This document shows, in pieces, positions 35,001 through 46,758 of a DNA stretch of 64,000 bases. The notes under the pieces are model-generated. The model was not told the origin of the DNA and did not search any database. It worked only from the letters and a program-made list of their open reading frames with translations. The translations under genes and the position numbers were made by a program. The stretch comes from Prunus persica (taxonomy: Eukaryota; Streptophyta; Magnoliopsida; Rosales; Rosaceae). Position 1 is the stretch's first letter; each line of letters opens with the position of its first letter. The DNA lies in assembly GCF_000346465.2 (NCBI RefSeq), contig NC_034009.1, forward strand, positions 41,983,897-42,047,896. The letters are read 5' to 3'.

Positions 35001-36694
35001 TACTGAGTTGCTGCTCCAAATATTACCAAACTTATTAGCATATCTATTTCATAGTGCTAGCCTTTGCTTACGCAATACCGACCCCCCTGCTATCACGTTA
35101 AACAAGTTTCCTGGGAAGTACCACCACTAGAGTGAAACTCAAAGCAGTAGACAGTGGCTAATATATTTGGTTGGTACTACCAGTTACTGGGGTTTAAACT
35201 CCTTGTTCACCATTAATGTTGTCAACTTTTCCATGAAAAACTGCTGAAATCTAAGTACAGAAGAAATCCTATAATAAGTCAATCAAAATAATATAAGTTT
35301 GATCTATGGAGTATGACCACACAAGTGGTGGTGAATGCGTTATCTTTTGTAGCTTGTATTTTCAAAACTTGAAAGTTCATCCTATTCCTTTAGCAGGGGA
35401 ATAGGATTGTTCACAATTGTCAAAGAAAAGGTTTACTTTATTTCATTTTTCCAAGGTATGTACTCTTTTATTCTCCATCTTGAAATTTTGGTATCTGACA
35501 ATCAATGTGCTTCATTGGACAGGATGATCTTGTATCCAGAGGCGTAAATGGTATCCCTAGTGTTGTACCTTCAAAGCAAAAGGATGTTCTTAATAGTGAC
35601 ATGAAGCATTTGGTTCTTGCCAATGAGCATTTTAAGGCCCAAAGCTTAAAGTCTAGCATGGACAACTTAAATAAGGAGGTACGTATTTCATATAAAGACA
35701 AGTGAGCAGATTCTTTGGTATTGCTACTGTATCATTATCTATGGTTGGGGAACAGGGACTATGGATTAAAAGTTATCATCATCGTCGGTTAGAGAATCTA
35801 GGTCCTGACATAAACTTTTTTTTTCATAACAGATCTTTTCTAACCCGTGTTATCTTCTTGCAGTTGGAAAGGATGAAACATGAAAATTTGCTTCTTCCCC
35901 TAGATGATCATCATTTTGACCCAAATTTTTCTGGTGTACAAAGAGAGCTGATGCAATTAAATAAGGTAAATAACTTTATGATGCTTACACCTTACAATAT
36001 AAGCGTGTCCTTGAACTGACATCATATTTGGCTTTTTGATTAGGTAAATGAAGAATTGGGAAGTATATTTCCCTTATTCAACGAATTTTCTTGCAGTGGC
36101 AATGCACTAGAGAGGGTGCTCGCGTTGGAAGTTGAACTCGCTGAAGCATTGCAGGCAAAGAAGAAATCAACTTTCCAGTTTCAGAGGTACATCTTATACA
36201 ACTCTGACTGACCCTTTCAAATTGGCATTATGTGGGCATTCTGGGGACAAGACAACATATTGTCTCTTTTGATCTCTCCTCCTGAAACTTGGCTGCGGTA
36301 ATTTTAAAACATGTGTTACTTTTAAGGGAAACTGGTGGTTCACTTTAAAAATTAGTAGAACAAACCAATTTCTTATGAGGTTAACAATTAACTTGAAATC
36401 CTCCTGTGTTCCAGTTCTTTCGTGAAACAACATAGTGATGAGGAAGCAGTGTTTCACAGCTTTAGAGACATCAATGAGCTAATTAAAGACATGCTGGACC
36501 TTAAGGGAAGATATGCTACTGTGGAAACAGAACTGAAAGAGATGCATGATCGTTACTCTCAGTTAAGCCTTCAATTTGCAGAGGTTGAAGGAGAGAGACA
36601 AAAGCTAATGATGACTCTCAAGAATGTTCGAGCGTCAAAGAAAGCCCAATACTTAAATCGCTCCTCAACATCCCCATTTCTGGACCCTTCATAA
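26080..36694 (+). CDS. NT-C2 domain giant coiled-coil protein (myosin heavy chain-related)
   Basis: Ten coding exons, all with GT-AG borders and agreeing phases: 26080-26157, 27022-27222, 27407-27529, 27691-27728, 27802-27931, 29274-34712, 35523-35678, 35864-35965, 36044-36186, 36415-36694. They give 2229 residues.

Residues 1-150 (MSRITKWKLEKTKVKVVF, VPQTGWDKLFISF, SVLGEANINLADY, VTVQLLTSKTGFREFE) form an EEIG1/EHBP1 NT-C2 domain, found in animal endocytic adaptors and in plant myosin-heavy-chain-related proteins, and thought to contact membranes. An acidic Ser-rich linker follows. From about residue 290 to the end the sequence is Leu/Glu/Lys-rich coiled coil. Residues about 1090-1569 are three tandem 160-residue units. 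No motor domain is present. A membrane-tethered scaffold role is inferred from the domains. Confidence 0.9.
28686..29031 (-). mobile_element. Complete TRIM retrotransposon in an intron
   Basis: Two 116-bp LTRs (28686-28801 and 28916-29031) are direct repeats. On the minus strand each reads TGTTG...TTCA (TG...CA ends). Inside the 5' LTR, 28904-28915 is the reverse complement of TGGTATCAGAGC, the primer-binding site for initiator tRNA-Met. A polypurine tract (GCGGGGGCA) abuts the other LTR. Flanks are tatct and tatcc, a 5-bp target duplication with one change. It lies in the intron between 27931 and 29274 in antisense orientation to the gene. It has no coding region, as expected for a TRIM. Confidence 0.92.
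31971..33410 (+). repeat. Three tandem 480-bp coding repeats
   Basis: Units start at 31971, 32451 and 32931, each with ggaaggtgtaa; the spacing is exactly 480 bp (160 codons). Each encodes LGRCxxxxAAxSEEKEAL to FSIAADVGxTFxKTQ. Copies differ by point changes only. The unit keeps both reading frame and heptad register nearly intact (160 is 22.86 heptads). Confidence 0.9.
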
Positions 36695-37645
36695 TAGTCA
36701 CCGGGCCATTCTATCTTGTGCACGAAGACGAAGAAATAGCCATTTACCAGGTTAAGAAATTGATGGTCCAACATGCCATGCTGCCTCATGTCATCATGTA
36801 TGTCCAAGGTGAATTATGCATGGGCCACTTAGCTGCTAGTGGTGAAACTTTACAATGCTGGAATGCAGTATCAAAAGCTAAGCAGCAGCAGTGTATATAA
36901 ACTCTCTGGTCAATAGTTTCACAAGTACATAATTGACCCTTTTTTTGGGGTTGAGGGGGGTGGGGGTGAATTGTTGTCAGCTGTTCTGCTGTATAGTAAA
37001 TCAAATTCTTTTTTGTAATTTATATTTAATATCCTCAAGGAAAAAAATATATAACTTCTTCCCATACATCGCTTCTAACTTCCAATTTCAGTTAGTTGGA
37101 ATTTTGCAATTTCATCTTGTTCTCCTGGTGCTTGGGTGTTGGAAAGGTTTGTCCAAGCCCTGTGCTCTTTCATCATTTTATGGTTTAAAAGGCCTATGGT
37201 GAAATTGGGCGCTTGCAATAATATGCAGACCAAGAAAATATACGGTAATAATAACACGTATTCTTCTACCAATTTAAATAATAATAATAATAAAGAAAGA
37301 GAAATTCTGCTTACAATAAACTCGCAAATCAATCAAATTAATTAAGGTTTTCTTTTACACTTGTATTCATTCATGAAAATAAATCAGAGGCTCCCAACGC
37401 AACAATGTGGTCCTTTTCTCATTAACAAATCATATGCAATAAGGAACTATAAGCAGTTTTACATACGGAGGGGGACAACAAGATTCAAAGTAACAAAAGT
37501 CTGGCTGATGGATCCATGAACTTCTTGCTGCCACTTGTGAAAGGGAACTTAGATTGTTAACAGCATCTCATCGTCGGCAACAAATGAAAAGACACAGAAT
37601 GACACTAACAGACTGAGGAAGCTTTCTCAAGCTTGTTAAGAGAAG
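36695..37645 (+). other. 3' UTR of the NT-C2 gene and convergent intergenic spacer
   Basis: The region after the stop is AT-rich with a G-rich tract (about 36945-36967). The neighbouring MUB gene ends at 37646 on the opposite strand, so the two genes converge here. No gene is seen. Confidence 0.5.
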
Positions 37646-39477
37646 CTACAATATTGAACATGAACATCGAGGCTTCTCTGGAGAATCATTCAGCAATTTA
37701 TCTGTGGAAAATGCAACCATTAGTTCCTTGCGTCTGAAACTGCTTTCCTCTGTTTGGGTAACATAACTTTAACATAAGCATTATATAACGTAAATGTGAA
37801 AGTGTCTTATATTGTGACTTTCATAGTTTTTTTGCTACCCACAATTTCAAGTTCCATAATGTCATCTCCTAATAATGATTGAAAAGAAGGGACAATACAG
37901 TTTTCTTTGAAAGTCAGAGCTTCTAACGAAAGAATGATATAGAACACAGGGAAAACTTAAGAATGGACTATATACAAAGCCAATTTCAAGGGAGAGAAGG
38001 ACCAGAAATTCTGATAAGGAACAAGCATACAAAATAAATATACAAATAAAGAAAAAATAAATAAGAGCCTCTTATGCTTTACAGGATGGAGCTATTACAA
38101 AAGACTTGATCTAATGCTTTCAGCTCCCTATTATATTGCAATGTTATTAAAAGTTGTACTTCTGAGAACTAGCATGGAAGATTAATTTTGGCTCAACACT
38201 GAATCCAGATTTTTAGCATGCGTGCTGAGGGTCAAGATATGGTGAGGCAATCAGAAGCAAGAAGACCTTGCTGCTTATTGCTCAGAAGGGGATGGAATCA
38301 TAAGAGATTGATGCATAAGAACCATGCCTCTTAACTAAAATATATTGGGAATTCAGGGGCAAAGGTTCATCAAAAGAGCCAAAGATGTTTAATACCTCGG
38401 GGTAGAGACTAATAAAAACAACGAATTAGCCAAAGAGCATGTTGTTCTATAAGATATATGCAACATATGTCTAGTAAATAGAAACATAATTACCATTCTT
38501 TTTGTCTGCAATAGGAGGACGCACAACCACATGCATAGTGATGAGACCTCCTGGTAGTTCACCGACTGGAAGTCTGGAATCAGCTAGGGTCCTGTTGTTT
38601 TCCAGTATCTTTCCCGCATTAATAAGCTTCAAATCATTTATTGTCCTTGGACCATTTTCTTTCTCTATCAAATAGATATTGCATAGCATGAGAAAACATA
38701 AGTCAATTTCAAACCAAAGCACAATGGTGTGATCATGGAGCAAACTAAGTATCATTATTTTCGTCAAAATATAGGCTTTGTCCTCTTTCAATATTCTGTT
38801 TTGATTGGTGCCAACATCAGCAACGCATATGAAACAAGGGTTCTAATGCAGTACCATAAACAATTACATTGATAACATTATTCCTACATGTGTGACTAAC
38901 TTGAGCATACACTTCTCGAGAATGACTCAGAACTGTGTCATAATTCATTTTCGGCATCTTCAGACTATATCTACAATGAAGGACAGAGTGGGAGCCTCAA
39001 CTTACATGGACAAGGTACTACAGATAATGATAAGAGCAACGAAAAATTTACTAACAGAATTTTCAATACTCAAACCCATAAAATTGGACTTCAATTCGTA
39101 CAGTGTCCAATACATTGTTTCCAATCAAAATTGCTAAAATGGTCTAAGAAGATTCAAAGTACACAACACCACCTAAAGCTCTGATAAGCTTAATGAGAAA
39201 GCTTGATGCAAAAAGCTCTCAAGAAGCCAACCTAATCATATAAAAAGCAAAAGAACCTCAATAACATATATAAGTTTTGCAAAAATATGACGAGAAAAAA
39301 AAAACAGAACTTCAACAGAAGAGCAAGCTGAAAAGAAATAAAACCTTTAGGCCATTGTGCAAGTATTTTCTCTTTAAGTGATTGTACAGTGGTAGATGGG
39401 CTATACTTGTGTGGACCTATGTCGGTGCCATCAGATAGCCTGAATTTGAGCTCAATCAAATCTTGACCTGCTGCCAT
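37646..39477 (-). CDS. MUB: Membrane-anchored ubiquitin-fold protein (MUB)
   Basis: Three exons on the minus strand: 39477-39345 (MAAGQDLIELKFRLSDGTDI to AQWPK), 38664-38494 (EKENGPRTINDLKLINAGK to PPIADKKN) and 37701-37646 (DKLLNDSPEKPRCSCSIL). Splice sites and phases agree, giving 119 residues, the usual length for MUBs. The fold is ubiquitin-like. Instead of a Gly-Gly tail it ends in CSIL, a CaaX-type box preceded by another cysteine (CSCSIL), which in the family is prenylated and palmitoylated to hold the protein at the plasma membrane. There MUBs dock group VI E2 enzymes. An in-frame upstream ATG at 39495 would add six residues (MLEGSS); I prefer 39477 because it aligns with known MUB starts. 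The 5' UTR lies above 39477. Confidence 0.93.
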
Positions 39478-39839
39478 TGATGAACCTTCCAGCAAAAACC
39501 CACCTCAAATTCGCATAACACTCTCCAAAAATCAGATTGAGTTCCACAACAGAGAAAACCAAATAAAACCCAGATGAAATCTGGTAAAGATTCAAACTTA
39601 GAACCCAGAAGAGCAAAGAGCTCGTATACCCATGAAAGAATCAAGCTCTATCCAAAAGGTTTGTATTGAACTTGGAGTTTACACTGAAAAAGATCCAAAG
39701 TCTTGTTATGGAAACCCAAAAACAGTGACTGATTATAAATCTATAAAATCCATCCAAAGAGAGAAGAAGACAATCCAAGGAGAGAAGAGGACAGCTCCTT
39801 TTTATTGCTTGATGTAGAAATTAAGAAAGTAGAAAAAGT

Positions 39840-42700
39840 GTACCCAAAACGATCTGAGTGAGATTTTTCACCTGAATTAACAGAAATTTCCAGCCGTAAA
39901 GAATGTGATTACATAATTGCCCATGGCCTATAATCATATTAACGAAATTACAAAGACATTTTTATGACTTATCTTTGGCTTTTGGCAAATAATAGTTGTC
40001 ATGACCTAGAAGAAAAGATAATAAGAAATAGATAATGACAATATTTGTCCCCTTTACGTCTGTATATGATGGCTAATAATGATGTAAGAATTATGTAATT
40101 ATGAAGTTTTTTTGTGGACAAATATGTAATTATGAAGTTAAACTAACAAAGTACTCTTTTGGTAAAAAAAAAAAAAAAAAACTTCAAAATAATTAGATCT
40201 TAAGATTTTTTAAAACTTCTTTTTGTTAACGACTTGATTCGAATTTAGAACATTTTTCAATATTATAATCATAAATTAATTAAGATGTTCAACTTTAGAT
40301 TTATTATTAACATATTGAAAGGATGATACCTAAGAAAATAATGCATTCGCTTTTCCACCAATATTTTTCCTGGCTAGATACACCCAAAAGTGTAGATTCT
40401 TCTCCTTAGCCATTAGAAAGTTTACGAATTGCTATGCATACTTAGATAATGAGAAATAAAATAATAGAAAGTTCAAGAATTTCTTAGATTAATGAGAAAT
40501 ATAATGCCTGCATGTCAAGTTTGGAATTTTATTAAAGGAGATTCATTATTATACTCAATATAGGGACTCAAATTATATATAAAAAAACCTATATGAAATA
40601 GACTTTAGAAACACATTCAAATCTCATTTACAACATAACAAAGATGCTTTTAACTTCTTATAAATTACAAAACTGTCATTAATTTCTTAAAACAAGCCCA
40701 ACTCCAAAACCTTATAAAAAAACCCAAAACACTTAATAAGGCATCAAAGTAATTTAATAATCAAAATTAAATTCAATAAGGTTCACTGTCATTTTTTGGG
40801 TTTGTTTATAGAAATTAAATGGTGTATGGTATATTTATATCATTAGTGCTAATAATGGATATATGACTAAATATCTCTTTTATTAATCCTGTTATAATTT
40901 TTTTTTTCCTTTAATGTCCTTTTATTAGGTGTATATTTATTTGTAAGTTGAAGGTGGTGGTGGTGGTGGTACAAAAGCAGGCCACTTGCTCCTGCTGAGC
41001 ATGGTTTGTCTGGTTGGTTTGGATGTTAGTGTGTGCCTAGGTCTGTTTTCAAACATAATTAACTCTATGGGTTGGCAACTTGGCATGGCACCATCTTTTT
41101 TAAACATGTTTTAAGAAACTATGATTCCTCATTTCATTAATTTGATGTAGATGAATCTGCCTCCACTTTTAATTATATATAATATAATATAAAAAAGGAG
41201 ATGATGGAAATTTTTGATAATGGGGAATTAGAATCATGCATTATTTTGAAGAAAATAATAAGCATAGAATTTTCTAGATATGACTTGGTTAATGGAAGCA
41301 TCTAATTTAATTTTGCTACACCTTTTTTGTCGTGCTGTTTTTGAATTGGTCACACTACTGTACCGACATGAAAGGCATTCACCAGGATTAATTTGTAACA
41401 AACAAAAACATCCACCACCCAAAAAAGAGAAGAAAGAAAAAAGAAGAAAAGTTTTCTAGGGCAGCTACCATTTTGAAACATTCATTAAGGTAACAAATGA
41501 CTAGGACTTGAAATTGATAGTTAATATGACTAATTCCAGGTGAAGAAGTCGTTAATTTAATCCATATTTCATATTACATTTGATACTAATGTAAGATTAA
41601 CAAGTTTAATACAATCTATAAGTACTTTTTCTGTTTAGGATTTGCTTAGAATCTTCTCATCCTAGGCTATATTGCTAGTAGGACAATGTTCATATCCAAC
41701 TGATTTGATTGCAGTTAGCGCTAGCACTACAAAAGGTGTAATGCTCAAGGAAATAACTTCCATATGCATCCTCGTGCCTATCTCATTCTTCATGTGGTGA
41801 AATACTAAGGGAATAACTTCTGTGTCTATCTCATTCCTCCTACGAGGGGTAAGACATGCACAAAGGAGTGAGATAAGCACAAATGTGACGATGAGGAGTG
41901 AGATAAGAAAACAGGAAACACAAAAAGAAGGCAGTACGGATATCAAGCATTAGAAGAACAAGAAGTAGTGCTCACCAATGGAGTCCGGACTCTTGAATTT
42001 CACCACCTCTCAATTTTATGATGTTGTGTAGAATCAGTATTATCACCCTCACAAATGAAATGTCAACCAGACAACTTGTACGTTGGCTTTAATCACAAAG
42101 CAATTCCCTGTGATTTTATTGGAAGCAGATGTCTGCTCAAAATATCTGTTTCCATATTCAATTTTTGCATTATAGTCTCAGGGAACCAAATCTTATGCAT
42201 AATTGCACAGGTACAGTATGAAAATGATCTGCTCACATGGTTTGCTGCCCCAAAACCTTTTCTTCTCTTTTTCCCATTTTTATTTAACCAGTCACTGTTC
42301 CCCTGTTAAAATTGAACCAATTATATCTTCTTTGAAAACCCATTTTCTTTCAACAGAAGAAACTCAATTTTAATTTCGCAAATATAGTTGCTCATTACTA
42401 GTACTGAAGTGGTAGACAAAGAAATCACAAATAGAAAATATGCTCAGAAGTGATACACCAAGCAAGTGCAGCAATTGTCTTATTTGATTTTCATTTTTAC
42501 AAATAATATGTATACAATACAACTATGTTTAATCACACTTACATGATATATTAACTTTCCTTTCAACCGAGATATATGATCGAGCCAATGGACATCTAAA
42601 TAAGATAATCAAATCTTGAAGCTACATTATTCTTAGAATTGCTTATACATATATACTATAACTATAGCCTACCAGAACTGTTTCCCAGGTGCTGAGCTCC
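39840..42700. other. Intergenic region between MUB and F-box/kelch genes
   Basis: No supportable gene. It holds a MITE-like repeat at 40537-40795, a ggtggt microsatellite near 40950, and AT-rich tracts. Short ORFs (for example near 41662-41946) have no recognisable domain. Confidence 0.5.
40537..40795 (+). repeat. Dispersed AT-rich element, also inverted at 50251-50490
   Basis: Phrases ggagattcattattatactcaatat, cctatatgaaatagactttagaaacacattcaaa and aaaactgtcattaatttcttaaaacaagc recur as reverse complement at 50251-50490. The ends are about agattcactattatac and aattcaata-agtc-gctgtca. Likely a non-autonomous transposon; class undetermined. Confidence 0.7.
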
Positions 42701-42790
42701 TTCTAAACTATGAAATCAATCTCCGCGCCATACAGCTCACTCATATAGATTCAAAGAGCCCATTGAATAACATGGATTCTCAGCCATATG

Positions 42791-44224
42791 CTAAACGTCA
42801 ATGACTTGACAACCAACCAATTCAACTGACCCAAAATCCCTTGTGCCAATGGACTTCCACACAACTGCATCTGATTCTGCCACTGAGTCAAAATGATCAA
42901 GTGAGGAGCCAGGTAAGAGAGAAGGTGAGCTTGGTGACAAAGGCCCCAAATTACTGCACAGGTCAGCCCGCAGAACTGTGATTTCATGATTTACATCTTT
43001 TGTGATGACATGAAGCTTTCCATGAAAACCAGCAAGTAAATATGGAGATTCTGAACCAGCAAAGTCGTGAATAGGGACTTTTCCTATAACAACTTTCCAA
43101 GCATCTTCTCCTTGATCATACACCTTGATCTTACCACTATCCAAAGAACTCGAAGGATCAAATGCATACAATTCACCATCAACCACAACGCTCAACTTTG
43201 TACCCGCCTGCCGAGCAGGCCAACCCTCTCCCATGCCAATTGGCATATCATCCCATGAATTTGTCTCAGGATCATAAGTTTCTCCCCCAACATCAACAAA
43301 AAAGGGCCATGAGTAGAGACTCTGGGATACACATAACCTTCCCATGTATGAAGTCAACCCAGTGGCAATTGGCCTTAGCATGTCAGTCAAAAAGGCAGTC
43401 GGCAAGGCTTGAGCTCTTGCAAATGGCATGCTTGGTACTTGGGACCATGTACCAGTGGAGGGCTCAAAAACTTCGGCAGACTGAAGAGGGATCAATCCAC
43501 CTCGTCCTCGACTAACCCCTCCAACAACATAGAGCTTGTTATTCAGAATGCCTGTCTTACAATAGGCCCTACTTGCGGACATGGCTCTCACTTCACTCCA
43601 TGCATTCTGAATAGGATCAAATCTCCAGACGCACCTCATGGTCGTAGATCTATAAAATCCACCTAGAACATAGAGGCATCCATCAACAGCACCAATGGCA
43701 CAACCACAAAATGGCATTTGATCAAATGAATTCTTTCTCCCTAGCCAGCCTCTAATAGTATCAGCAATTTTGATGGTTGGGCCCACCATATTCAACATCC
43801 AAAACCAAGACAAACCCTTACTAGATTCTTCTTCATAAACTACATTGGGCATCTGAGGTAGCCTCAGCCACTTTTTTGACAGGGGGTCAAAAGCATGCCA
43901 GGAAAGTTTATCCTCTTCAATTTTAGTCAACATGTATAGCCATTCTTCAGTTCCACCAAGTTCTTTTCGCAATTTAAAAAGTTCAGAGCTCCTAACAGTT
44001 TCCTTCCACTTCCGTGAAACCAGCCTGATATCAAAGTAGCAAATTCTAGGAAGTCTAGCAATAATTTGGATTGATATCTCATCAGGAAGATTGGGAATTA
44101 ATCTTTGTCTCTCCTCGAAAGTACATGATGATAATCTTTGCCTCTTACAGGTATCATTCGGAGAGACTTCATGGTACTCGTTTGTCCGAGATCTGGGACC
44201 AACCAAACTCAAAATACCCCCCAT
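42791..44224 (-). CDS. F-box/kelch-repeat protein (At1g22040-like)
   Basis: A 477-residue ORF on one coding exon; ATG in MGGILSLVGPRSRTNEYHEV. The F-box is at about residues 42-86 (LIPNLPDEISIQIIARLPR to VSRKWKETVRS) and binds SKP1 in SCF E3 ligases. Kelch motifs from about 165 (GCAIGAVDGCLYVLGGF, LNNKLYVVGGVSRGRGG, AEVFEPSTGTWSQVPSMPFAR, ETYDPETNSWDDMP) form a partial beta-propeller for substrate binding. I recall Arabidopsis At1g22040 as having the same layout. A 5' UTR intron is likely: exon 1 ends at 45030 (CAG/GTACAAAC) and the acceptor is at 44251-44250 (tctctcag). Substrate unknown. Confidence 0.92.
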   Translation of the reverse strand: MGGILSLVGPRSRTNEYHEVSPNDTCKRQRLSSCTFEERQRLIPNLPDEISIQIIARLPRICYFDIRLVSRKWKETVRSSELFKLRKELGGTEEWLYMLTKIEEDKLSWHAFDPLSKKWLRLPQMPNVVYEEESSKGLSWFWMLNMVGPTIKIADTIRGWLGRKNSFDQMPFCGCAIGAVDGCLYVLGGFYRSTTMRCVWRFDPIQNAWSEVRAMSASRAYCKTGILNNKLYVVGGVSRGRGGLIPLQSAEVFEPSTGTWSQVPSMPFARAQALPTAFLTDMLRPIATGLTSYMGRLCVSQSLYSWPFFVDVGGETYDPETNSWDDMPIGMGEGWPARQAGTKLSVVVDGELYAFDPSSSLDSGKIKVYDQGEDAWKVVIGKVPIHDFAGSESPYLLAGFHGKLHVITKDVNHEITVLRADLCSNLGPLSPSSPSLLPGSSLDHFDSVAESDAVVWKSIGTRDFGSVELVGCQVIDV

Positions 44225-44252
44225 TGAGAAACCAGAAAGTTAAGTAAATCTG

Positions 44253-44580
44253 AGAGACATCATGAAACTTGTTAGTCCCAGACTTGGAACCAGTCAAACT
44301 AAAAAACAACCCCATATTTGAATTTAGCCCCAGGGCTGCATAACTATTCATTCTACTTTCAGTTCATCAATGCCAAAGCTAATTTGACCACACACACAGC
44401 AGCCGACTTGGACCAGCCAAACTGAAAAATTGACACCTTTTTTGCTTTAGTCCAAGTGCTGCAAAATTATTCATTCTACTTTCAGTTCATCAATGCAGAA
44501 GCTAAATGCTTTAGTCCAAGTGCTGCAAAATTATTCGTTCTACTTTCAGTTCATCGATGCAAAAGCTAAATGAACACACA
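44253..44580 (-). repeat. Tandem duplications upstream of the F-box/kelch start codon
   Basis: About three copies of a 60-110 bp unit with gctgcaaaattattc-ttctactttcagttcatc. One unit includes a degenerate copy of the start of the ORF: minus-strand frame MGLFFSLTGSKSGTNKFHDVS resembles MGGILSLVGPRSRTNEYHEVS of the real gene. It lies in the predicted 5' UTR intron. A CA microsatellite follows at about 44574-44594. Confidence 0.7.
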
Positions 44581-45039
44581 CACACACACACACACCCCTC
44601 TTCCCAAAGATTACCTTCTCTCTCCTCAACAAACAGATCATAAACTTCATTTTCATCTCCACAAAAAATGATCACCAATATTTATAGCAAAATTCAATTT
44701 TTAACAGCTCACCAACAAGCTACTCAAAAACCCAGCAAAAATTTAACATCAGGAATTTCAAACTCGGATAATTGAAAAGGAAATTACATATAATCCAGCT
44801 TCTAAAACTTCATAACCAAAGAAACTGGAAAATCCCACAATCAAAATCACAAAACAGAGCAATAATATTTATAAAAAAAAATTAAATTTTCCACCGGAAC
44901 CACCAAATTGCAGCAAAATTCTGAGCACACGTACATAGTTCTAACTTCTAAGATTACAGAGTAATAAATAATTGAGTTTTTCAGCCAAAACAAAAGCAAA
45001 AGAGAAATTGGGTATGCACCCGTTTGTACCTGTTCAGAG

Positions 45040-45851
45040 GAAACAGTGAGAAGCCCTTAGATTTGGTAGGTAAAAATCCCAGTACATGTAGATTTGAGAA
45101 TGAAGATGCTTCTTTTTATTGAAGCTTGATCTGCTTCATGCAATTATGGTAATGAAACGGTGCGGTGTCTCTGAAAAAGGAAGACTATTTGAGTTTACTG
45201 GATAACGACACGTGTTGTGTTGTTATTTATCACATTGTCCAAGTAGAATTTTTTATTGTTTCCTTTATATTTAATATTTTTATTTTTGGGCCCAAAGGAC
45301 TATGGTCAATTCAATCATAATGAGGTTAAATAGTCGCTTTCGAAAGAGAAAATAATAGTAAGCTTCGTAAAAATCCAACCACCAACAGTTTAACTCATTA
45401 AATAATGTACACATCATGTGCTAGATATAAACAAATGAAACGTCACTTCATTATTTGGAAGACCAGAATTTAGAATGTAAACTAGCAATTGGGGTGGGAA
45501 GGACTAGTAAACTAACATGACAATGGTTTTATTATAATATAAAATCGTATCATAATTTTATTATAATATTAATAAATTGATAATATCGCATGACGGTGTC
45601 CAACTCGACATATTTTTTCAAAAAGTGAGGTGAATGGAGAAACTATGATTTAATGTTGGAAAATAATATCTCGTGAAAGTTGTAATTCATTCACTCCCAA
45701 GGGATTTAAAAGGATATATTAATCCTTCATGAAGAAGGAAGAAGAAAAAAATCAAAATACCACGGCTGCGTGGCACTCGTTGATCCATGATGCATTATGC
45801 ACTGTTATACAACACGTGCTTGTTGGAAGTCTCCAAGAGGCTTCCCTTGGT

Positions 45852-45882
<31 letters not shown>

Positions 45883-46758
45883 TGGTGTGCTTCCTTTGGT
45901 TTTTAGTTTTGACAGATAAACTTTAGTGTTTTTTGGGATACTTTACTGGTCAACTTCTGAAGGAATATTATGAATCTTTGATGTTTCATCAACGGGCCGG
46001 TTTTGAGATTTTGAGAACTTGTACGAAACTTAAATAATAAAAATATAAAATATAAATCTTTATCCTTAATTACACGATTTATGCAAAAATAAGATATGTA
46101 CAATCCCCGGATATCGTGGCCGTCATAATTAGTTACTAACATACTAGTTCCTATATCAAGAGTTTTAATTTGGTGGTTTGCTTGAGAATGAGGCTATACA
46201 TAGGAAATTACCTAAAAAATCGGGGGACCTTCATTATGTTGTATATCTGCCCAACAAAAATACATAATATCTTGGAAAAGTAGAATTACAATCTACCTAT
46301 ATATTGATTACTATGATTATGCTATGTATTTGCCTATATATTCATAGCATTGATCATACATTTATATTCTTCTGAGAAATCTTGATCATATATATCCTCG
46401 CTTATATTGTTGTGTCCTTTAAAATAAATAAAAAAAGATGACAGCATTTGGTATTCAAGTATATGTACTTGTCATGAGTTTGATACTTAATTGTGACTTG
46501 TCCCAATGCGTTACGTAAATATTAGCTTTGTTATGTATGAATGCATTAGCCCGTGGTAAAGTATATCTTTAAATATTCTATATTTTGGAAAAAAACAAAA
46601 ACAAAAGAACAAACAAATAGCAAAAGATGCTACGCTTTTAATTTTGGAAGGAAAGCTTTGCACGAAAGTTTTCCTAGCTACTGTGTACTAATGTGCTCTC
46701 TATGACTACATATACTGCTAACTCCAGGCACCTATATATTGCTTACAACACCCAATGC
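45040..46758. other. Intergenic region with promoter of the F-box/kelch gene
   Basis: First-exon leader of the F-box/kelch gene is near 45030-45130. Beyond that the DNA is AT-rich with a poly-T run (about 45858-45883). No gene is seen. Confidence 0.45.
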
